Source: Symsagittifera roscoffensis
Lineage: Eukaryota; Xenacoelomorpha; Acoela; Convolutidae
DNA length: 64,000 bases
NCBI RefSeq assembly: GCF_963678635.1
Contig: NC_087071.1
Location: 39,147,858-39,211,857, forward strand
Reading direction: 5' to 3'
Shown here: one piece after another, positions 1 to 8,710 of the stretch
Position numbering within the stretch: position 1 is the first letter of the stretch
Layout: each line of letters begins with the position of its first letter
Translations under genes and position numbers: made by a program
Notes under the pieces: generated by a model
Told to the model about the DNA's origin: nothing
Databases searched by the model: none
What the model saw: the letters and a program-made list of their open reading frames with translations, nothing else

Positions 1-1
1 A

Positions 2-727
2 GGAGTGCTGAAGGAAGGGGGAACGGTGAGTGATGCGGTAATTACCACCTTTGTGCCTCCTAGCCTGGAAACACGCCTGGGTACGGTCCCAGCCGTCACG
101 AATTACCGGCAACAAAGCTCCAGCGAACCAGGTCGAAGAACAGACGTGCAGGATCGGTTGGGAGAGGCGCCGACGAGAGAACAATTGCGGAAATTAGATT
201 GTCTAAAAGATTTAGATCTTTTTGAGACAATGTGCAAAGTTCTAAACATTCCGATGGAAGTGAAGAAGATATGGGCGAGAAAACGATTGATGCCATGGTT
301 CAGAGCTAACATGACTGCATGGTTGTACGAGTATGCGAAAAAGCATATGTCGAAGCATGGCAGAGTGTACAGTGAATATCAGCTGGACATTGGGGCAGGA
401 GCTTTCAAGCGAGCTTTCGTGACTCATCGGAATGCAGTGACTACCGCCGTGAAAAGAATTTCCAGGACGAGTGAGCGTGGTGGAAATGAGAAGGCAGAGA
501 TGCTGAAAGAAGATTTGGAGAGAAACGTGACGTTGTGTCTCCACAAGAGTTTCTGCAGAAACAGAGAATCCAACGTGGATCCCCTACCTTGCTGTAAACA
601 GAGGGTAGAAGAGCAGAAGTGTTGGAGGACGGCTTCCAACAGCGTCAGGATAGCCAACGATGTGCTACAAGACACGGAAACCGAAAGTGCGGAGTCAGTA
701 TCACAGGAGGAAGAAATGGAACATTGA
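2..727 (+). CDS. ORF3 C-terminal part, copy A (cut by window edge)
   Basis: The reading frame is already open at the window start and ends at a TGA at 725-727. It corresponds to the last ~240 codons of the ORF3 at 16231-18711 at a constant offset of 17984 bases, with only a few substitutions; one changes Pro to Arg near codon 55. The piece lies downstream of the SGNH-like domain. It is a basic, Cys-containing region of unknown function (LRKLDCLKDLDLF, KKIWARKRLMPWFRANM, DPLPCCKQRVEEQKCW) with an acidic tail. It shows that another element copy lies immediately to the left. No signal peptide or membrane segment is seen. What this C-terminal region does is not known. Confidence 0.8.
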   Translation, partial: GVLKEGGTVSDAVITTFVPPSLETRLGTVPAVTNYRQQSSSEPGRRTDVQDRLGEAPTREQLRKLDCLKDLDLFETMCKVLNIPMEVKKIWARKRLMPWFRANMTAWLYEYAKKHMSKHGRVYSEYQLDIGAGAFKRAFVTHRNAVTTAVKRISRTSERGGNEKAEMLKEDLERNVTLCLHKSFCRNRESNVDPLPCCKQRVEEQKCWRTASNSVRIANDVLQDTETESAESVSQEEEMEH

Positions 728-1548
728 TGAATGGTCGAGAAAACAAGAGGCAACAATAAAGAAAATTAGAAGAATTTAGAAGTTTTAGAACTTCTAAACG
801 ACGAAAAAAAGAAGAGAACAAAGGAGTGATGAAGAAAAGTTGAAACTCAGAATTGTTTTATGTGTGTGAAAAACTCAAGTGAGCAACCAAGCAACCAAGT
901 TGTAATTGAAAACTGAAACATTTAGTTGAGTTTTGAAATTGTTGCATTTATAAATTTGCATTTTGATTTTAGTTGAAGTGGCTTTAGAGACACTCACTTA
1001 TTATTTATTTAGAAAGGATTAAGGGAAGAGTATATTTAAATATTCCGGCCTGCATGATTGTTTTTAATCACTTAGGAAGACTGATCACTTTGTGGTGACG
1101 TGACAGGCTTGAGTAATCTCTCGAAGAGGGAGATTGTTTCATTGTTATTTCTAACCACAGAGTTTCTTAGTTTTAATATTCAGGACAATAACAAGCAAGA
1201 TTTCCGAAGGGAAGGAGCATAGTAGGATAATTTTAGTTTGTTGGTTGGCAGGACTGTCCTGCAAGCCAACACCTTTTAAATCTAAGAGAAAAAGTTTTAA
1301 TCGGGACATTGACATTGGAAGTCAGAAAATATGTTTTATATTAATTCATATTCTCAATGTGCAGATTAATGAAAGAATTTGAAGGCTATAGTGATGTAGT
1401 ATGATGCCATTTATATTCTGCAGTGAGTCGATGTGACGTGGATAAAAGTAATTTCGTGCATTTTGTAAATTCTGTTCGATGACACTGTATCTATTTTACG
1501 AACATTGCGTGATTCAATGAGGACATTGACCGGACTGTCCGGGGAGTA
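728..1548 (+). other. 3' noncoding region of copy A between ORF3 and LTR
   Basis: No credible ORF. Collinear and nearly identical to 18712-19532 in copy B. It ends in a short G-rich stretch (ccggggagta) directly before the LTR-type TGTGACATT, the position expected for a polypurine tract, though the tract is short and imperfect. Confidence 0.7.
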
Positions 1549-2341
1549 TGTGACATTCGACCAGAATGGACAAAATGCAATCTCTGCAGACTTCGAAATT
1601 TTAGCAGTGAACCTTCCGAGTTAATGATTTTGAAGGATTAACGACGTTATTCGGATGATTAGCAGAACGGTGAAGGTCAGGATATTCTCGTATTTTAAAA
1701 TTTTAAATTTTCGAAGTGATAACGTAACATTTCTGAGAAACGTCAGAAACGGCCATTTTAGCAAAAAGAACTAAGAAAAACAGAACAACTTTATCTGTGA
1801 TTGCGAACAGAACGGAAATCGAAATTAAAGAAAACGACAACGAATTACAGATAACGTTCCGAGTTGCAACTATTGTGCTGCTACAATAGTTGCAAGGCCG
1901 TTGCGAACAACGGTGAAGGGTGAAAACCAGCCTTCCGTGTTATCGTGAAATCGAACTTAAGGAGCTTGATTCAGTGGATTCACAAATCCGGAAGGGTTTC
2001 GGAACTGAAACTTTTAACCTGTTATATGAACTTTTAGCATCCTGTCATGTCCTGACTTGAATTTAACTGATATTTGGATTAGTTTTGACAAGGATGAGGT
2101 GCTAGGAGTTGGGGGAAAGGGTTGATCCATCTTCGATGGAGATGATGATTTTTATCTACTGAACAAAAACAATAGTAATTTAATAAGTAGTAACCCTGTT
2201 TTTAGGAGTGACCTCGTGGTCTGGGGATACTGAGACCCAGCCATGAGCTCACTATTTCTGCATGTAATCTAGTTAATTTGAGTGTTTTGACCGAAGCCGA
2301 TAAAAACGTCTATGTAACACGTGATATTCTGTTACATAACA
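1549..2341 (+). repeat. Shorter LTR variant (3' LTR of copy A or a truncated LTR)
   Basis: Starts TGTGACATTCGACC exactly where the LTR of copy B starts (19533) and follows it for about 750 bp. It then diverges after the gagctcactattt segment, losing the last ~115 bp of the long LTR, and ends ctgttacataaca. It is followed at once by a second LTR at 2342. Near its end taacacgtga occurs twice (about 2316 and 2337), which may mark a recombination junction. Confidence 0.7.
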
Positions 2342-3255
2342 CGTGACATTCGACCAGAATGGACAAAATGCAATCTCTGCAGACTTCGAAATTTTAGCAG
2401 TGAACCTTCCGAGTTAATGATTTTGAAGGATTAACGACGTTATTCGGATGATTAGCAGAACGGTGAAGGTCAGGATGTTCCCGTATTTTAAAATTTTAAA
2501 TTTTCGAAGTGATGACGTAACATTTCTGAGAAACGTCAGAAACGGCCATTTCAGCAAAAAGAACTAAGAAGAACAGAACAACTTTATCTGTGATTGCGAA
2601 CAGAACGGAAATCGAAATTAAAGAAAACGACAACGAATTACAGAGAACGTTCCGAGTTGCAACTATTGTGCTGCTACAATAGTTGCAAGGCCGTTGCGAA
2701 CAACGGTGAAGGGTGAAAACCAGCCTTCCGCGTTATCGTGAAATCGAACTTAAGGAGCTTGATTCAGTGGATTCACAAATCCGGAAGGGTTTCGGAACTG
2801 AAACTTTTAACCTGTTATATGAACTTTTAGCATCCTGTCATGTCCTGACTTGAATTTAACTGATATTTGGATTAGTTTTGACAAGGATGAGGTGCTAGGA
2901 GTTGGGGGAAAGGGTTGATCCATCTTCGGTGGAGATGATGATTTTTATCTACTGAACAAAAACAATAGTAATATAATAAGTAGTAACCCTGTTTTTAGGA
3001 GTGACCTCGTGGTCTGGGGATACTGAGACCCAGCCATGAGCTCACTATTTGCATGTAATTAAGTTAATTTGAGCGTTCTGGTCGAAGCCGGAGAACAGTA
3101 ACGTTTTTGTCGACCCGATGTTAGAAAGACCACCGAAAAGTACTGGCTTGGTAGAGACGGTGAAAAGCATGCAAAGCTCTGTTTAGACGTTAGCCAGTCG
3201 TCTTAAGACTTAGTTTTGTTATCCGTCGATATGTATCTTCTGGGCGAATGTTACA
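2342..3255 (+). repeat. LTR, serving as 5' LTR of copy B
   Basis: A 914-bp unit beginning CGTGACATTCG and ending CGAATGTTACA. The ends form an imperfect short inverted repeat. It matches the LTR at 19533-20442 with about 11 substitutions and one 4-base indel (roughly 99% identity by eye), so the pair is fairly young. It lies directly against the LTR variant at 1549-2341, so no target-site duplication can be read on this side. Confidence 0.85.
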
Positions 3256-3267
3256 TACATGTTTTTA

Positions 3268-3285
3268 TGGCGCTCCTGGGTGTTA
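3268..3285 (+). other. Candidate primer-binding site
   Basis: TGGCGCTCCTGGGTG begins 12 bases after the LTR end. TGG is the expected start for pairing with a tRNA 3' CCA, and the complement has a plausible acceptor and T-stem layout. I cannot assign the tRNA. The gap from the LTR is longer than usual. Confidence 0.3.
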
Positions 3286-5264
3286 TTCTTTTTAACATCA
3301 TGACCAGCAGAACCGTTAACGAGCACTCCGCGCCGAGCGGATGTTCAAATTAACGCCCTTATTAGGCCTAAACCGCCGGGGCGGAGGGGTGGTTCGGAGC
3401 GCGGAAGCCCTCCGGATTACCGTGAATAGCTTTTTAACTTAGTTAAGACCGAAAATTCACGAACCAGGAAGGGTGGGGGGATCGGCCATTCCCTCATCCC
3501 CTGAGTGGTTTGTGACCAAAAACACTTAAAGATATAAGTAAAACCAAACAAAAAGTAGTATAGTACCCAAGAAAAACAAAAAACATAAAAAATTGCCGAA
3601 AAAAACCAAAAACAGTAAAAAAGTAAAAAAATCAGTAGAAATCATCCCCCCAGACAAGATGTGATCCGACCCCCCCCCCGTTTGTTGTTGATAGATATAT
3701 TGTTGTTACAGGCATTTATATCAGTCAGGATTGTTACGATCAGTTTTGTAGCCCGTTTGTGAGGCTTGTACTGTAGGGTTATTTGAGCATTTAAGCACGT
3801 TAATGATAAATTGCGCTCAATCCGGAAGGGTCAGCTGATTTGCGCTCAATTCGGAAGGGTCTTGGGTGAAGACCGATCCGGCAAGCAGTACAAGGAGCAA
3901 CAAGAAGGGGCTCAACGACAACAACAATCGACTGTTGGGTATCGTTAACAAGTTTTGTAGCCCTTTTGGTACAAAAAGTAAGATAGTAATCTGTGGGGGG
4001 CTCGACAGTGCTGCACTGTAGTGACCGTTCACCGAACTGCGAATATCCGAGTTAAGCACCTTAATTCGGATATTAAGGAAACCCGGAGGGGTATATCATT
4101 ACTAATATTATTATTTATTTAGCCTATATTAATAGTCTTATATCGTTTTTCAGTGAAAAACAACGAAAACAGACCGGTTTTTAGGGTCAAAATAGCGATA
4201 TTTTGATCCCCCCACAAGTCGCGATTTTTGAGATATCGATATTTTTTCAAACGGAAAAAAGCGCTAAGTTAGTGTGTTACATCGTAACTGCACTACCTCA
4301 ATAGATAGAACCGGTTAAGTTTAGTCCGGAGGTGGTTGGAACTATTTTGGTACCGAAAACTGAAATTTCGTGATTTTTGAGAAAACGGAACAATATAAAT
4401 TTAAAAAATTTTTTGAAATTTTTGAGTTACGACAGTAAAATTAGTTGTTCGGACAACGTCCACTAGTGAATCTACGAGTTTTAAAACCCGCTACCCGAAA
4501 GCCTTCCGGGTTGCAGAGAAATCGGACATAACGTGTTTGATTTGGTGGATTCATCAATCCGGAGGGGTCCAGGTAGCATAGTTTTTCGCAAATTTTTTCT
4601 ATAAAAGCGTTTTAGATCGGGTCTTTTGCATTGAACTAGAAGAGTATAGGCCTTCTGAGCTCGGATCAATAATTTTTAGGTCGGAAGGACCAGAATTGCG
4701 GAAAAAGTTAGGTGGAACCTATAAGTGAGAAATTTTTTGAGTTTGCAAGAAAGACATTTTGGCTAATAACTTTTCGAAAACTGGACAGATGCGGTTAATC
4801 TTGGTACCATTAGATCAGAAATTAGCTAAACTTACTAGTAGGAAAGAGAATTACTCAAAAAAGCGAGCGAGAAAATTTTTGGAGATTGTTTTTAGCAAAT
4901 TACACAAATCCGGAGGGGTACACCCTTCACGTTTTATAAATTTTTCTGAAAAACCCTTAGACCCCTACCAAAAGGTAATAGCGGTTAAATAAAGTAACTT
5001 TAGGCCAGTCTAGACCAAAAGGGAGGGCTAAAGGCACAGCAAAAGCTTAATCGAGCCGAAGTAGGGCCAGCGATAAGACCCTTCACCGTTGGTGTGAATT
5101 GTCAAATAAGAAGCTTAACTTCAATCCGGAAGGGTCTAGGAAGGTAGCACATACCCTTCCCAGTTAATTGAAAGAGCATAATTGCATCGGAGAACGTATC
5201 AGGAGGGGTATAGGTTGAAAAAAGGAAATCTCCGAAAAGCTAGTTTTTACAAAACCGGAGGGCT

Positions 5265-5472
5265 CCCAATCCGGAGGGGTCAAACATTTTCAAGTTAGGA
5301 GGGGTCCGAATCCGGAGGGATCCGAATCCGGAGGGGTCTTATAGTTGCTAAATCGGAGGGGTTCGAATCCGGAGGGGTCTTATAGTAACCAACTCAGAGG
5401 GGTCCAAATCCGGAGGGGTCTAGATTCTATCAATCCGGAAGGGTCCTATTTGTGCCAATCCGGAGGGGTATT
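5265..5472 (+). repeat. Minisatellite-like cluster of CCGGARGGGT motifs
   Basis: About eleven imperfect copies of aatccggaggggtc in ~210 bp, spaced 13-40 bases. Further single copies lie at about 3820, 3851, 4083, 4558, 4909, 5125 and 5200, and inside the LTRs (about 1984 and 2779). The reverse-complement form is clustered in the leader of copy C (60296-60610). Confidence 0.85.
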
Positions 5473-6247
5473 GTTTTATTAAGGACTTAGGTAGACGAAA
5501 GAAAGACTAAAAAGTGAGAGGTATTAGGTTATTAGCACACAGGCTAGGTATCAGTGACTGCACTGGTAACTTGCCTTTCAATAAGAACCAGACTAATACA
5601 GAACAGGTCCGAACTCGGATATTCGCGACACTAAGTCTAAATTAAAAAGAGCGTGATTCATTGGTGTGGATTGAAACATAATACGTTTTTGGGAAAAGTG
5701 ACTGCCCTGAGGATTTTAGTAGGTCTAGCTCGGGCAATCCGAAGGCAGATAGGTAACACAGTACTCGGTGGGTGCAATAGACGCCCACTTGAGAAAATTA
5801 CTGCCTTCAAAGTTTTGTCTGTTTGGTGCAGCACCGAGCAGGGAAAACTTTTTCTTTAAAAGACAGGTTCGACTATTGTACTGCGACCGACTAAGAGTAC
5901 AAGACACATACGTTTTTTTATATAATACATTCATATTGTGTCAAAATAAATTATTTGTTTTTGATTTTAAATCAACATAAACTGTGCTTGATTGGGTAGT
6001 GAGTACACTACCTTTTAAATTGACTGATAACATCATATTGTGCTAATTTCAAAATCTTTGGACCGATAATCGGTTAGTGTGAATAAATTTTATACAAACT
6101 GTACTCTGACAACATACAGGGATTCTTGGTCACTATTTAATAGAATCTTGTGGAATTTATTGTGTTGTGTCATTATTATTGTTAATAAAACTATAAGGTC
6201 TCTAGCAATCGAGTTAAGTATAGGCATTAAAAAGTGACAAATAGAAA

Positions 6248-7891
6248 ATGAGTCTAGACAAGTCAAGGATACCAAAACGAGGTAATAGCTCTAGGAAATT
6301 CATACCTGAAAAGCAAAGAAAAACGATGACCGATCCTTTTGTGGATTGGATCAAGCGATCCCGGTCCGATAAAGAGGAGACGGTTTCAGGCAGAATGGTT
6401 GAAACGAGAAGTCAGAAGACCTCAGAAGAGCGAAGAGAACTGTTAGAAGTGGAGGTCAATACGGACCATACCATGAACGACAACCAGGAAGTAAATGGAC
6501 TGGAAGGGGGAGGCAGAAGGCTGGCGAGTGAATCTACTCCGGTAGAACAAGGCCAAGATTTTGCCACTTCCACCGGGACATTGGATCGGGAAGAGATGTC
6601 GGAACTGTCCGACATCTCAACTGAAGTAGCGGCAACTAGAAGATCTCCGACAGACAACACTATGATGGCAAGCGGAACTGGGAAGCAAACAACGTCATCA
6701 TCGTTCTCAGAAAGAATGAAGAACACCTTTGGAAACATCTTTCCATTCAGCATGGGAGGAGGAGCAGGAAACGATGGTGAGTCCCAGGAGGATGAGGAAG
6801 ATGAAGAAGAGCAAGGGGACTTTGGATCTCAAGTCAGCCTCAATAGTTCGATCCAGGAGAGTGAGGCACACGAAGGAAGAGAGACTGGAACCATGGACAA
6901 ATTTGGTGTAGTGACAACGATAAGCAAGGAGGCAAACACACCGGGCCAGTCAAAGGACTTCGCGATTAGGACAAGTTCGGAGCCACAACCTGGAGAGAGT
7001 AGAACCAGAGGGCTCGGCAACGCGTTAATGGATCCTGAAATAAATAATGAAAAGACGTTGAAGCAGAGAGTCAAGGCCCGGATCTCGACAAGCACGAAGT
7101 TACCTGGGACCGACAGGGTTACACCACCATTAGTGACGCCACTCATGGATAACGGGGCAGCACTAGAGGAAGCCTTAAACAACATAGTGGGCAGTTTAGG
7201 AGAACAAAAGGAACAGATGTCGATAAGGATGAGTGAACTAGAAAGAGCAGTTCACATTGAAAGAGAAAGTCTGCGGGAAGAAATAAACCGCAACAGACAA
7301 GAAGTTGGCAGAAGCGAAAAACGCTTGAAAGAAAGAACGGACGAACATATGACGAGGAACTTGTCGCGAATGACAAGAGAGGCGGAACAGAGGGAGTTAC
7401 GCTTAAGAGCCGACATGGAGAAGTTAAGAATTCAGCAAGAGCAGTCTCTTGGGACTCTTGACACAAAGATAGACGCGATGATGGAGAGGCGAACTCAGGC
7501 TATCATGGATAGGTTGGACGGGCTACTAAGCAGCAAGAGTGGACCAAAAGAAGGAGAGCCGAACTCGGGAGGTCCCAGCAGGGTACCGAGGGTGAACTTC
7601 AATGAACATCAAAGGAGGAAGACGTATGGATCCACTAGAGGCAGGGGCAGTTCATCAGGCTATGCCACAAGGGGTAATACAGCATGGGGCCCGAACAGTA
7701 GAGCAAATTCAACGGGGAACAGACAGACCTCTAACGAACGACCAACGCAAAGCACACATGCGACTGGGAGAAGTGATTCCGGCAACAGGGGGCATGCAAG
7801 CCCGAGGAGGAGTCATATGGGCCAAGCGGGAAACGCTCATGGTGATTCGGATTGCAGGGATGCACCGCACACAGAGCCTTCGACAAGGTGA
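6248..7891 (+). CDS. Gag N-terminal region (547 codons to an in-frame stop)
   Basis: Hydrophilic protein starting MSLDKSRIPKRGNSSRKF. Copy C has a related start (MILNKSRIPKL) at 59489 on the minus strand, which supports this ATG. It contains an acidic stretch near residues 180-195 (ESQEDEEDEEEQGD), a predicted coiled coil around residues 325-415 (heptad-rich E/R/L sequence) and a Gly/Arg/Ser/Asn-rich tail from about 450, reminiscent of nucleic-acid-binding Gag regions. It ends in TGA at 7889-7891. The same frame then continues into the capsid-like Gag at 7931 without a shift, and copy C has a sense codon at the equivalent place, so the stop looks secondary. No enzyme motif is seen. The assignment as the N-part of Gag rests on position and composition. 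Confidence 0.65.
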   Translation: MSLDKSRIPKRGNSSRKFIPEKQRKTMTDPFVDWIKRSRSDKEETVSGRMVETRSQKTSEERRELLEVEVNTDHTMNDNQEVNGLEGGGRRLASESTPVEQGQDFATSTGTLDREEMSELSDISTEVAATRRSPTDNTMMASGTGKQTTSSSFSERMKNTFGNIFPFSMGGGAGNDGESQEDEEDEEEQGDFGSQVSLNSSIQESEAHEGRETGTMDKFGVVTTISKEANTPGQSKDFAIRTSSEPQPGESRTRGLGNALMDPEINNEKTLKQRVKARISTSTKLPGTDRVTPPLVTPLMDNGAALEEALNNIVGSLGEQKEQMSIRMSELERAVHIERESLREEINRNRQEVGRSEKRLKERTDEHMTRNLSRMTREAEQRELRLRADMEKLRIQQEQSLGTLDTKIDAMMERRTQAIMDRLDGLLSSKSGPKEGEPNSGGPSRVPRVNFNEHQRRKTYGSTRGRGSSSGYATRGNTAWGPNSRANSTGNRQTSNERPTQSTHATGRSDSGNRGHASPRRSHMGQAGNAHGDSDCRDAPHTEPSTR

Positions 7892-7930
7892 GAGGACACT
7901 CAAGCGGGACACTCAAGGGATGCTACGGCA

Positions 7931-8692
7931 ATGGCCACAGCATTTGAACCCCTGAACAGGTCTTTGGAGACATTCCTGACGAGGTTATCTAGAACCAATG
8001 AACGCAGTGAGAAGTCTAGAAGAGTCTTTAAGAAGCCAAGATGCTACAAAGACGAATCTGATGGCTGTATTGATACCTGGATAGAGGTAATAAAGCTGCA
8101 TTTCGAGGAAGAGGACTTGTCGGAGAGACAGGAATGCAGCGCGCTCACCAGCAACTTAGAAGGGACAGCCCTGAACTGTGTCATGGCCAAGAAACAGTAT
8201 CAACGTGACACTGCTGAGAAAATCTTCGAAATCTTGTTAAACCGTTTCGGATCAGGGGTGCAGGGGCACCAGGCGATGATGCGCTTCGAGAAACGGAGGC
8301 AACGAGAAGATGAAACAATAGACAAGTTTCTCGATGATTTGGAAATGCTGAGGAGACGCAGCCAACCGGATGAGTCAAACCGAAGGATGAACCTGGCCGT
8401 AGCCTCAAAATTCATCGATGGTGTGAAAAATGATGAACTTCGCACGATGCTAGCAACGCATTACACACCACTATCAACTAATGCGCCAACACCGGAGGAG
8501 TTGAGGCTCAAATCAAAAGAGTATCTTTTGTTGAAACCTCCTTCGAGATCTGGATATTACAAGAACAATTATGGAAATTTTAACAACGGACCAGCAAACC
8601 AAGGGAACAATTGGTACAAACCGAGGGATGACATGGACAAGAGACGTTCTTGTGCTAATTGCAGTTCAACAGACCATCATGTGTCAGCATGA
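7931..8692 (+). CDS. Gag capsid-like domain and first zinc knuckle (stopped in the knuckle)
   Basis: Contains the retrotransposon Gag pattern with CIDTWIEVIKLHFEEEDL, LEGTALNCVMAK, ILLNRFGSG and REDETIDKFLDDLEMLRRR around residues 45-150. This is typical of Ty3/Gypsy capsid proteins that assemble the particle. It ends with a CCHC knuckle, C-ANC-SSTDH-HVSA, whose fourth ligand position is occupied by TGA (8690-8692). The frame stays open beyond the stop into the next entry. In the minus-strand relatives the fourth ligand is Cys (48.3 and 43.5 kb) or Phe (57.2 kb), so the TGA is probably a mutation rather than programmed readthrough. Same frame as 6248-7891. The listed start at 7931 is simply the first ATG after the previous stop. 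Confidence 0.8.
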   Translation: MATAFEPLNRSLETFLTRLSRTNERSEKSRRVFKKPRCYKDESDGCIDTWIEVIKLHFEEEDLSERQECSALTSNLEGTALNCVMAKKQYQRDTAEKIFEILLNRFGSGVQGHQAMMRFEKRRQREDETIDKFLDDLEMLRRRSQPDESNRRMNLAVASKFIDGVKNDELRTMLATHYTPLSTNAPTPEELRLKSKEYLLLKPPSRSGYYKNNYGNFNNGPANQGNNWYKPRDDMDKRRSCANCSSTDHHVSA

Positions 8693-8710
8693 CCAGCTTA
8701 CAAACAAGGC

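Larger units (their letters stand above)
3256..6247 (+). other. 3-kb noncoding leader of copy B
   Basis: No ORF here is credible. From about 3336 it is homologous in reverse to 59490-62540 (copy C), for example the stretch around 3645-3680 and the cgatatttt-rich part at 4160-4480. It is therefore a real and maintained part of the element, not flanking DNA. It contains many copies of a CCGGA(A/G)GGGT motif, densest at 5265-5472, a C-run at 3671-3680 and homopurine stretches. The length is unusual for an LTR retrotransposon. A role in packaging, regulation or cap-independent translation is speculation. Confidence 0.7.

Noticed and set aside
3817..6000. Short ORFs in the leader (e.g. 4759-4992, 5653-5859)
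   Set aside because: They are not conserved in copy C, differ in frame and composition, and overlap the CCGGARGGGT repeats.
8690..8692. Selenocysteine at the TGA in the zinc knuckle
   Set aside because: Related copies have Cys or Phe there, other plain stops and frameshifts occur in the same copy, and no selenocysteine-insertion element was looked for or seen. Decay explains it better.
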